From Phytoseiulus persimilis (Eukaryota > Arthropoda > Arachnida > Mesostigmata > Phytoseiidae), in contig CM075103.1 in NCBI GenBank assembly GCA_037576195.1, positions 2,728,001-2,792,000 of the forward strand: a stretch of DNA of 64,000 bases, in the 5' to 3' direction. The notes beneath the pieces are model-generated. The model searched no databases and had not been told where the DNA came from. It saw nothing but the letters and a program-made list of their open reading frames with translations. Made by a program: the position numbers and the translations under genes. Below, piece by piece: positions 57,301-64,000 of this stretch (its first letter is position 1; each line of letters begins with the position of its first letter).

Positions 57301-59148
57301 TCTCAAGCTTCAGCTTCACTGATCCGGGAGTCTTTTCTCACCGAGACACGTCGTCATCTCCAACCGAACATTGTTCTGTTCGCTCTCATCTTTTTCTCTC
57401 TCCTTCCCCTCGATCGCTCACAAGCCCACTCTCTTCTTCGAACTATCCATATTAAACTCATCAATTGTCTCGGCTCATTGAATCCCAGCTATGCAATGAA
57501 ACGGAGCAGTCAGCCGCCGGAATGGTACGCCCCGCTCGTTCAACTGCTTCACAAGAATACCAATCCGAACAGTTGGAACGGAGAATCCACCCCAAAAATG
57601 GAGGTGCTCCGGGAACAATTAGAGGAAGAGAGATCCGGAGCGAGGGTGCAACAGAGGAACTCCCGGTGCCCAAGTGAGCCGCGGAGCAGAGCATTTCAGC
57701 AGCAAGAACCGAGTGGGGCCATCGGGTGACACTTGTCCCGAACTCCGAGCCTACTTGATCAGAGCAAGAGCAGCATGACGTCAGCATTAGCAACAAAATT
57801 TAAGCGGCATGGCAGCGGCTCGCGGCTCCCCGTCGTAGTCGTGACAGAAATGAAGGAAACGGGACGCTTGTCCCGACCTAACTGGAGTGGAGGGTGGGTA
57901 GATGGATGGCTCAATCGATCGGTGGCTGAAAACCAAGAGGCCGGGGTTCGATCGATAGGACATGGTAGCGTCAGGGAAAAAGGTTCGTTCCGTTATCTCT
58001 CAATCCCCTCGTAGGAACAGCTCTATTGAAATTACAACGCGGCCGAGCCGGGCCGTCTCCAAGCTGCCGTTTAGCTATCTTGACTTTTTTTCGGCCGTTG
58101 GGGTGGGGCGGGGTTGCTGGGGGAATAAAGAGCGGAGGTCTTGAATATTTAGATTACTCCGCTGCTGATCAATGGCTGCTGTCGGTTCGCCATGGGTGCA
58201 TAGGGAAGCAGGACCCGAGTCCAAATTTTGTCACCCTTTCGGCCATTGGGCCTGAGAGGAGGGATGGTCTGGTTCCGCGTCTCTTCGATCGGGCGGACCG
58301 GGGTGGGATTGAATTTGCGATTTTTCACGTCTGAAACACCCCATTTGTCATCACGGCGCTCTGATCGATGCCACTCTGGGGATCCCGTTTCCTGATTCCG
58401 CGGCAGCCTCGAACTTCTGACACTTTTGATCCTACTGCAGTTGCTACACATATTAGTGCTCTGAAAGCTTCATTGAGGATGGAGCTCTCAGTCGAGTGCA
58501 GCCTGGGAGTTCAGGCATTTTTTCCAACCAGCTTCCGACAATCCACGGACGCATGGGCACCAAACAATCATCCATCCATCCATCTTTCTCTTCGGGTGGT
58601 GCGAAACGGTCGATACTCGAGCTTGCTTGCCTGCTGATGATCGTCGCTGGTGCTCACCTTTCGCCATTGGGTACATCATGAGGAAGTTGACACAAGCGGC
58701 TCCGGTGCCGTGACCGAAAATAGTGACGTCATCCGGATCGCCGCCGAAAGCTTCGATATTCCGATGAATCCAGTGGAGTGCGGCCACTTGATCGAGAAGT
58801 CCGTTATTCGCTCTCGATGCGTGCTCCATGGCCGGGAAAAACCCTGCGTCGAGGAGAGAAAAATTCCTGTTCGTTTGGAGTGTTTGTACATCATAGCGTC
58901 GCCCGGAGTGTTTGTTCATCGCCTTGTTGGATAGAAAAGTTTGGACTCGGAGCCGACTCTGTGAATTTCGAAGCATATGTCTAGGAACGGCCACTCACCC
59001 AAAATGCCGAGGCGGAAATTGATGGTGACGAAGACGACGTTTGCGTACGAAGATATGAGGGTTCCATCGTAAGCGTTCCCGCTCCCCCAGTCGTATCCTC
59101 CTCCGTGAATGAACACCACTACAGGAAGTTTCTGATTGGTGCGAGCAA
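50941..59148 (-). CDS. Nlg: neuroligin gene (partial, 11 exons joined)
   Basis: This is a neuroligin: a type I membrane, catalytically dead cholinesterase-like adhesion protein of the postsynaptic membrane that binds presynaptic neurexin. Eleven exons joined on the minus strand (59148-58999, 58843-58658, 55950-55586, 55331-55108, 55036-54818, 54158-54052, 53294-53158, 52718-52598, 51936-51689, 51581-51420, 51312-50941) give 2,291 nt and 763 codons with no stop. Every junction is GT-AG and the phases agree throughout. Family hallmarks seen: HGGGYDWGSGN, TINFRLGILG, FGGDPDDVTIFGHGTG, MMSGSALSPWAVARD, NEYTDW, RSERPGWPDYEP, and a membrane helix followed by YYQRDK. The nucleophile elbow reads G-H-G-T-G, so the esterase serine is glycine, as is usual in neuroligins. 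The signal peptide and N-terminal esterase exons were not found between 59,149 and 64,000. The tail after 50,941 is tentative. The family call is near certain; the exact paralogue is not. Confidence 0.94.
51420..51581 (-). CDS. Nlg: neuroligin exon J: cytoplasmic tail
   Basis: This 162-nt phase 0-0 exon (acceptor gctacattgcag, donor CAACAA|GTAAGT) encodes a Ser/Thr-rich, basic tail beginning PANSNSIRDTTVPNSTTPS and ending TLPLKKVSTLPRHQQ. A weaker internal acceptor at 51,558 (ttcaatcag) would put the same DNA in another frame, containing SVHFTETPT, and lead to a different last exon frame. The phase 0 reading is preferred because it opens directly into the composition-supported frame of the next exon. 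Confidence 0.75.
51689..51936 (-). CDS. Nlg: neuroligin exon I: membrane helix
   Basis: This 248-nt exon (acceptor ttctttttgcag, donor GTACAG|GTACGA, phase 0 out) encodes a short linker EGRPLLPNHLDGGGGELQN, then RSESQFMSGLAGFPQGTYST, a hydrophobic helix of about 22 residues (ALGVTIAVGCSLLILNILIF), and a positively charged cytoplasmic start, AGVYYQRDKGRGSSGKGKES. Ending a membrane helix with YYQRDK is characteristic of arthropod neuroligins. NRS is a potential N-glycosylation site. The orientation is type I (outside to inside). Confidence 0.93.
51937..52597 (-). other. neuroligin intron (exons H-I)
   Basis: 661-bp GT-AG intron. It contains a short ATCC tetranucleotide run at about 52,186-52,200. 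No other feature seen. Confidence 0.8.
52186..52200 (+). repeat. ATCC tetranucleotide repeat
   Basis: Nearly four ATCC units inside a neuroligin intron. Confidence 0.8.
52598..52718 (-). CDS. Nlg: neuroligin exon H: Ser/Thr-rich stalk
   Basis: This 121-nt exon was found by phase matching. The acceptor ccccgtattgcag takes phase 0 and the donor ATTG|GTACGT gives phase 1, exactly what the flanking exons need. It encodes ATYAGVVRNITLTTTSTSS, then PVSLGPSGGNPSHVQAQQPD. NIT is a potential N-glycosylation site, and the Ser/Thr/Pro content suits an O-glycosylated stalk just outside the membrane. Stalk sequences vary widely between neuroligins, so this exon rests on splice sites and phase, not on homology. 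Confidence 0.78.
53158..53294 (-). CDS. Nlg: neuroligin exon G: end of globular domain
   Basis: This 137-nt exon (acceptor ctctgcttccag, donor CAG|GTAAGC, phase 0 out) encodes GLKPKIRDHYHAHRLSIWN, RLIPKLHRAGGAALSRDHH and LLEDFDNQ. KPKxRDHYxAxxxxxWxxLIPxLH is the last conserved piece of the neuroligin ectodomain. A tRNA-like B-box in the opposite orientation sits about 43 bp upstream, inside the intron. Confidence 0.94.
53295..54051 (-). other. neuroligin intron (exons F-G) with a B-box-like remnant
   Basis: 757-bp GT-AG intron. A plus-strand GGGTTCGATTCCC at about 53,337-53,349 matches the tRNA B-box, but no matching A-box or acceptor stem was found, so it is at most a SINE remnant. Confidence 0.75.
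54052..54158 (-). CDS. Nlg: neuroligin exon F: RPGWPDYEP
   Basis: This short exon (107 nt; acceptor tttgtttccag, donor ATCG|GTGAGT, phase 1 out) encodes SPNVSDADMESKNKLRSER, then PGWPDYEPLHQKFFTI. This is the neuroligin segment after WTNFAKTGDPN, with the W-P-x-Y/D motif conserved. NVS is a potential N-glycosylation site. It lies between introns of 659 and 757 bp. Confidence 0.92.
54372..54390 (+). repeat. GA dinucleotide microsatellite
   Basis: About nine and a half GA units in a neuroligin intron. Confidence 0.9.
54657..54677 (+). repeat. GAC/GTC hairpin repeat
   Basis: GAC repeats followed directly by GTCGTC; self-complementary. Confidence 0.75.
54818..55036 (-). CDS. Nlg: neuroligin exon E: YVFGYHSE and WANFFRSG region
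   Basis: This 219-nt exon (acceptor accctttgcag, donor TCTGG|GTAGGT) completes the esterase-like core. It encodes THSTTNFYVFGYHSEDSLY, then AQKTGCVNGEDLSYVLGAPL, then a loop LGTPNALFGNYSRQEAQ and LSEMVINYWANFFRSG. The GEDLSYVLGAPL segment matches the neuroligin region where active cholinesterases place their histidine. NYS is a potential N-glycosylation site. The correct frame is not the longest open frame here; splice phase and family similarity select it. Confidence 0.93.
55108..55331 (-). CDS. Nlg: neuroligin exon D: esterase-like domain, NEYTDW motif
   Basis: This 224-nt exon has acceptor tgtctatttcag and donor CG|GTCAGT (a C at +3, less common but acceptable). It encodes AERRDRIIRTLVRNLYSFHQ, QEIFLTIINEYTDWTRSMQ and HPISVLEETAEALSDALVVG, then PIVETGTLHAQAVAYR. 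RDRIIRTLVRN and NEYTDW are highly conserved in neuroligins. It joins in phase to the short 71-bp intron downstream. Confidence 0.95.
55586..55950 (-). CDS. Nlg: neuroligin exon C: central esterase-like domain
   Basis: This is the largest globular-domain exon (365 nt). The acceptor is attgcag and the donor GAG|GTGAGT, in phase 0. It begins DLFKRGVMMSGSALSPWAVARD, equivalent to the neuroligin helix after the elbow, continues with a cholinesterase-like helical stretch containing LRHRPVQDLIGIPLD, a surface segment GPTIDGSVVAGEP, and LLFGVVKFESYFGFSSHEE, and ends KHGFE. An open frame runs on into the intron, but alignment to the family and the following acceptor fix the end at the GTGAGT donor. 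Confidence 0.95.
56090..56240 (+). repeat. pyrimidine-rich CT tract in neuroligin intron
   Basis: An irregular run of CTCTCTCC and ATTCCTCTCTC-like units, about 150 bp and nearly free of A and G. Low-complexity DNA; read along the gene it is a purine tract. Confidence 0.8.
57277..57729 (+). CDS. unrecognised 150-aa frame inside neuroligin intron
   Basis: Plus-strand open frame in the long neuroligin intron, opposite to the host gene. It starts MNGTTKTPSQASASLIRES, has a hydrophobic stretch NIVLFALIFFSLLPLDRSQA about residues 30-50, a possible late signal or anchor, then a hydrophilic C-terminal half starting MKRSSQPPEWYAPLVQLLH with a Glu/Arg-rich segment. No family is recognised and no promoter or splice site supports it. 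A chance frame is quite possible. Confidence 0.15.
   Translation: MNGTTKTPSQASASLIRESFLTETRRHLQPNIVLFALIFFSLLPLDRSQAHSLLRTIHIKLINCLGSLNPSYAMKRSSQPPEWYAPLVQLLHKNTNPNSWNGESTPKMEVLREQLEEERSGARVQQRNSRCPSEPRSRAFQQQEPSGAIG
58568..58584 (+). repeat. CATC tetranucleotide repeat
   Basis: About four CATC units in the long neuroligin intron. Confidence 0.8.
58658..58843 (-). CDS. Nlg: neuroligin exon B: dead nucleophile elbow
   Basis: This 186-nt exon (phase 1 in, phase 1 out) follows a 155-bp intron. It encodes GFFPAMEHASRANNGLLDQ, then IHRNIEAFGGDPDDVTIFG, then HGTGAACVNFLMMYPMAKG. In active carboxylesterases the elbow reads GxSxG; here it is G-H-G-T-G, so the catalytic serine is absent, the diagnostic feature of neuroligins and related adhesion proteins. 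The donor is AAAG|GTGAGC. The next intron, 55,951-58,657, is 2.7 kb and the longest in the gene. Confidence 0.95.
58999..59148 (-). CDS. Nlg: neuroligin exon A: oxyanion-hole region
   Basis: First neuroligin exon found in the window. The acceptor is a pyrimidine-rich tract ending ttctcttgcag and the donor is GTGAGT. It starts with two bases of a split codon and ends in phase 1. The translation includes LPVVVFIHGGGYDWGSGN, the conserved segment that forms the oxyanion hole in cholinesterases, then a DGT..SYANVVFVTINFRLGILG stretch, the standard neuroligin β-strand and turn. The upstream exon, expected to carry a motif like EDCLYLNIY, was not found in the remaining 4.85 kb, so a long intron or an off-window start is inferred. 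Confidence 0.93.
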
Positions 59149-60440
59149 CTGCAAGAGAACGATATCCAGTTGAGATTTGTCTCCGAATCCTCGATATCCG
59201 AAAATACGTCGGTCCCCTCCACATAAGTGCTGGAAGACTTCTCAGCTTGAGAAATTCCGGATACAAGAGAAGGGAACATGAAGTGTTTAGCCGGAAAGGA
59301 TAAGACGAGTGATGCGATGCTCTGGATCCGAACTGCATTCGTCGTCTGCGAGCCGCAAACTTCCTTTCGAGGCAAGTTGTTCCCCGAGCAGCTGTTCGTT
59401 CTCTCATTGAGAACTCGTCCTCAGCTTTTTCCGTTGAGACACAAACAGCGAAACCGGGCGCAAAGGTCTATTGGAAAGAGAAGAAGTGTCGAAAGCGCCG
59501 GACCGGGCTCCTGAGCAATAGAACCCCAGGGGTGGGTGAGAACAATGAGCCGAAAAGTTGTGTTGGAAGCTGAATTTGTTTCCATGCCCGGAAGTCAAGG
59601 GAACAGATGGGGGGAATGATCATTCCGAGCCATGAAGAACACGGTATCGGACATCACAGAGTGGAAACGGAATGTTATGAACGGATCGCTCGAAAGAATT
59701 CGTTTGGATTCCAATATGGGAATAATTGTGCGAGCGACCGAAAATCACCGTTTGGGCACAGCTTCAGGAGTTCGTGGAACATTGCTCAATATAAAATTGA
59801 GTCGCATAGGTGTTGTCATTATTGTTGATCGCGGGTCGCGTCGCTTTGATGAGTGGTTGAAGGAGTGAGTTACGCCCGCGTGAGCAGGGGTGATGTTCGC
59901 TGCAGCGGCCAGTGGATCCCACTCAATTACGTTGGAACGCGTATCGTGTTATTAATTCAACGTTTGAGTCCCTTGTTCGGGTCGCACCATCCGTAGTATT
60001 GGCCGTCGCCACTGCACCTGCAGCGACCTCTGCACGGTAATGTATTCTTTGTCATCCACTGGTTGGTTTCATAGCTGGTTTTGTTCGCCTATTCGGTTTC
60101 TTCGAGCGAGGAGAGCCGTTTCGATGGCCCGGGAGACCAAAGGAGATCAGAGAGGAACTTGAGGACCCTCGACATGGCTGTTATTGTATTCCGCCAGCCC
60201 CCCAACGGCGCGTTCCGTCCACGAGGCTCTGACACGATTCGTTCGATTGCTCGAGACCTCATCCTTGCGAATGGATCTTGGGACGGTTGAGAGTTTCTTC
60301 TGCTTGTCGCCGTCTGATTGCATGAGGAGCTTCGAGGTTCAGCCGCCGCTGCCGCCGTCGCTGGCTTGACGTTACCGAGCGTGCAAGTAAGCGGGTGGGC
60401 GCCCGGGCAACCCGGCCAGGGGCCATATATCACTGGCGAG

Positions 60441-60448
60441 CTTATATA
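60441..60448 (-). promoter_or_regulatory. possible TATA box
   Basis: The minus strand reads TATATAAG, a near-ideal TATA box, followed within 60 bp by a very GC-rich stretch (GCCCGGGCGCCCACCC). It is upstream of the first neuroligin exon found and on the same strand, but no neuroligin start codon or signal peptide follows it. Confidence 0.2.
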
Positions 60449-61479
60449 ACGACGCGGCCTGCACGAAGCTTATAGTCAAGAGTATTAGCTCTCCGGCCCG
60501 CCCGATGTCGTTGCTGCTGCGCTACTGATGTCGCCCGTGTACAATGGCAGGTGGCCCCCGTCGGGTGAACCACTCCGGGTAGTGTTGCGCTGCAAACAGC
60601 TAATGCTCCTGACGACGCCTCAGTATAGGTACAAGACGGCAGAGGAGGTCAGCTCTGCAGACTATCGTCTCGGCGAAGTGAGCTCCATGAGCTGCTTGTC
60701 AACGCCAGCCGAATGAGGTCGAGTTGTAATGGAACGACTCAAAGGGAATGATTGATAATCCTCGATCTGCTCGTCAGTGACTCCGGGATAGTTTATTCAT
60801 TCCCGCATTCATCAGACCCGCTAGCTCCTCCTGCCCTTCTTGGCTGATGCGGCGGCGGCAGCACCACCACCGAAGGATAGTATCAACCGGGCTCGCCTTA
60901 ATTAATCTCACACAAACTGCATGAGAATGAAATGGCGGGCGACGATTTCGGGGCGGGAACGATGTCGGATCTTGAACCCAATGGGCATGAGCCACCAGCC
61001 GGGAGTTTGCGTTCGGAACTAATCAACTGCATTCGGATTCTTTGATCCTGACACTCGAGCTGTCCACAGGCCCTTCGCTGTGGTATAGTGGAGTCTGGAA
61101 ACTCATAACTATGCTCGGTGATACCGAGGGTATCAACTCGAGTGGGGTGACCGCCTTCAATTGAATTGAAATGAATTGTGAAATAACTTTGTTTCGGTCT
61201 CGAGCGTTATGGGTGCGTGGTACTCCGCGACATCTCTGAAGGCGTATTCGATCGATTTCCCGTTACTTTGTGCGACCGTTCCTAGGCAAGTGGAGAATTT
61301 CCCCGATGCACATCCTTCGAGATTGTCTCGGCCGAGCTGGACTCAAAGATTTCAGTCGATCGCGGAACCCGCTTTATCGAAGCACCCGTCGATGAGTGGC
61401 GATACCTTGCGGATTCAGCGCGTAACCGTTGGTCGAGAATGCTCCCACTCGAACATTCCGGAAACGCGGTCGGAACCAG

Positions 61480-61500
61480 AGTTCGAACCCTCGGCGCCAT
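61480..61500 (-). other. tRNA B-box-like site
   Basis: The minus strand reads GAGGGTTCGAACTCTG, close to the B-box consensus. No complete tRNA or SINE around it. Confidence 0.2.
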
Positions 61501-64000
61501 TTTCTCACTGTGGCGGCCATCCAATGGCGCAGGCTCATATGCCTGGATACGCGGTTTCTTAGATCTCGAACCTCTTGAGATGCTCCTTGAGTGGAGTCTC
61601 GACCGGGTTGCCGAAGGTTGTTACGTTGCTGTTCGCTCACTCAGTGGTCTGAACGACTGGGTGGTCTATAGTGAGTTCCCGTGGACTCCCGGAACACACT
61701 TCCGCAACGACTACTAGATTGTTACGACATTTCCGGAATGCCGCCGCCGTCGTTGGCAACGACGTTATTTTCCGTCGCCAAGAAACTGAGGCCGGACCCC
61801 GGACGGCAATGTGCCTTGCAACCCTCAGTAGAGCTTTTAGTGGCGCACTTTTATTCCCGCTCGAGCAGACAGTTTGTGCGACAAGCCTCGGCCGTTGAAC
61901 AGTTGTGGAACGCAGCGGAACTGTGCGGGATTCGTGGTGGTTCTTGAGTTAATTATTCTCAACGTTCTCGAGGTGGACCTCGTGCCGTGCCGCACGTCTC
62001 AGTGCACGACCGGATCCGGTTCACTCTGTTTCCTCGTTGTTCCCTCGTTTGCCGTTCTCCCGACTCGGACCTTGAAAGCGGTGTCCATCAGAGGAAGCAG
62101 CTGTTCAGCTGCCAAGAGTCATTCATCATAATTACAGCCGAAGAAGTGCCGAACCGCGAACTTGGATCCGCTGCGATCCAAACTCTGACCGGCCAGCCGT
62201 TCCGATGCGGTGCGCCGGGACTGCCCGATGTTCCGGGAAACGTTTTCGAGGATGACGTATCCCGTTTTCCGAGCTCATCCTCATTTGTCTTCCCCACTCC
62301 GTACGGCAATACATCTTCCTCCGCAACGATCTTCCGGAGCACTGATCATCACTCTTTCATCGGTCCGGCTACACTTTTCGCTCCGCGCCGAATCCCTATT
62401 CCCGTGTTTCCCTTCCTGTTTTGAGCCGCACCCAATATTTCCAACAGAATCCGCTCCGTGCGGATTCCGTGTCCGCGAATCGGATCGCGTTCGGAGTTCT
62501 TACCCGCGTGCGAGATCCAGGCATCGGGTCTCCCGCACGCGGGAACTTGACCGCGAGGTTCCCCACCGTTGGGGGCATCGGCGAACGCGGGTCAGGGTCG
62601 CCGCCTGTTTCCCGATTTCGTCCACTTGCTCAACTGATTTTCGGTTCCTTCGTCCGACCGTTGGTTTCGCGACAATCGGCCGGGCCGGCGCGGACTCGTA
62701 TCGCACTGCCAAATGAAAGCCTCGTCACCACTAAGAGCGTCCGGGCTCCGAGTTCGGCCGCAGCGATACAATAGAGAGAATTAATGAAATCCGATCCTGA
62801 GGCGGCCAGCGACAGCGTCGGTTAATAAAGGAAGACTTGCAAACATGACGGGCTGTAGGACGTAGTGAATTTAGATATGCGGACAGATAGATACCCGTCG
62901 AATACCCAGACGTATTACCATCCGAACGGCCGGCTGGCCGGGGCTCCAGACGACCGGTCAATCAGACTTGTTGTCAAATAAATCCAAGCGATGGGCTCTA
63001 GGCAACGACCTGACCTTGATCAACAACGTGTTCGATGCGAGAAAGTTGCAAGCTCTCTTGCTTGGTGAACCCGCTTCATTGTTTTCAGTGCGCACCCAAT
63101 TAAGCAGCAGTCGCGCTTCGAAAAGAACGAAGCGCGGCACAGGAAAGCCTGTAGCTCTTTGAGACGAGCTGCTTCAATAGAACAGCCAATTGCCACGGGC
63201 TAGTTATAGACGTTAGCAACGACGGCGGCTGCAGCAACAAAGTCCGCTATTGACGCCTGAAGATAATGCGCTTTGGGGGACAGAAGTCGACGAGGAGGCG
63301 CCGTCGGGATTGTGGGCGAACCATGTGGGGCTCACCACGCAGCTAACCGAGCGACCACCGAACCAGTCAAGCAGTTGGGCAAGTGAAGGAGCCCGAGCGG
63401 CGGGCCAGTCTACCACTGCCCGCCCTGTGGCGGGAGAGAGTGAAAAGGGGTAGGGCGGCCTTCGAATGGCGGGATTGAGCCGAGTCGAGCTCCCATGTGA
63501 TGTAAATGAAGCTCGCTAATTAGAACTGCTTCTCACTGTGCGCAAGCCCGCCGGGGCGAGCGGGCGGGTAGCCGCGCGCCCTCTTGCCCGCCCTCTGCGC
63601 AGACGAGGAAAACGAGAGAGACTTTGTAGAAAGGCCTCGGCTGTTGAGACCGACTGTTGGAGTGAAGCAGTGACTGAATGACACAGACCATTGTGTGTTC
63701 GCCAGGCGTGAGTCCGACCGCCTGCCCGTCCTTTCCAGATCTCTGACAGGCCGACAGAGCGAACCGCTGCCCACCTGACAAGAGAAGTCCGAAAGGGGTT
63801 CGCGTTCGAATCGGAGGTTTTTTCGCTCAGATCTCTCGGCCGGGTGATAGATTCGACGACTGCTTCGCCAAATATTGGGCTCGATGGGGAGAGGGAGGAC
63901 TCTCTCGGCCGCCGAGGAGGTGAAGTCACTCCCTTCAGACGAGGCTTTCCACATTGAACAGTTGGTTCACTATGGTGCACGAATCTCCCTCGCAGTCCAG

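Larger units (their letters stand above)
55951..58657 (-). other. long neuroligin intron (exons B-C)
   Basis: 2,707-bp GT-AG intron. It contains a pyrimidine-rich plus-strand tract (56,090-56,240), a CATC run near 58,568-58,584, and open plus-strand frames at 56,472-56,909, 56,713-56,919 and 57,277-57,729. None of these frames is recognised. Confidence 0.85.
59149..64000. other. upstream neuroligin intron or flank, no exon found
   Basis: Should contain or precede the N-terminal neuroligin exons. No frame resembles a signal peptide, a GIPYA-type motif or the EDCLYLNIY motif. Frames at 61,987-62,424 (plus) and 62,088-62,342 (minus) overlap and are both moderately GC-ending; neither is recognised. 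Confidence 0.45.

Noticed and set aside
1-64000. CRISPR arrays, rRNA genes, bacterial operons
   Set aside because: No regularly spaced direct repeats with unique spacers, no rRNA-like stretch and no operon-like gene packing were seen.

Overview
This is eukaryotic, spliced DNA of arthropod character. GC content is near 50%, introns are GT-AG and range from about 70 bp to several kb, and there is a tRNA-derived SINE, a hAT-like inverted-repeat element, and many decayed coding-like pieces. There are no bacterial operons, no rRNA and no CRISPR. The species cannot be named from the sequence; a mite or another compact arthropod genome would fit. Only one gene is recognised with certainty.

Region by region. 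1-4.2 kb: no supported feature apart from one tRNA-like B-box. 4.2-9.9 kb: at least three diverged copies of a duplicated segment. Each carries broken minus-strand coding-like frames, and one copy is interrupted by a 269-bp SINE with a 10-bp target-site duplication. 10,092-11,121: a 1,030-bp foldback element with arms of about 400 bp, CAGAGAT ends, an 8-bp target duplication (TCTCGGGG) and an internal array of 45-bp repeats. 13.5-18.8 kb: several minus-strand frames that look coding, one with a strong membrane helix and one Cys-rich, but none is identified. 19.7-25 kb: more minus-strand, leucine-rich, frame-broken fragments. 25-45 kb: nothing convincing. 45.4-59.15 kb: a neuroligin gene on the minus strand.

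The neuroligin gene is the centrepiece. Eleven exons with canonical splice sites and fully compatible phases (2,291 nt, 763 codons) join from 59,148 down to 50,941. They encode most of a cholinesterase-like domain whose catalytic serine is replaced by glycine (FGHGTGAACVN), a Ser/Thr-rich stalk, one membrane helix, and a low-complexity cytoplasmic tail with an eight-glutamine run. The signal peptide and first esterase exons were not found and probably lie beyond 64,000. Two further phase-compatible tail exons (46,425-46,617 and 45,427-45,764) are offered as tentative. Neuroligins are postsynaptic adhesion proteins that bind neurexins, so the organism has synapses.

Outside neuroligin the window is mostly non-coding, repeat-derived or decayed. 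Most open frames there are chance or low-complexity frames, and they are called only where composition, paralogous copies or splice sites give some support.
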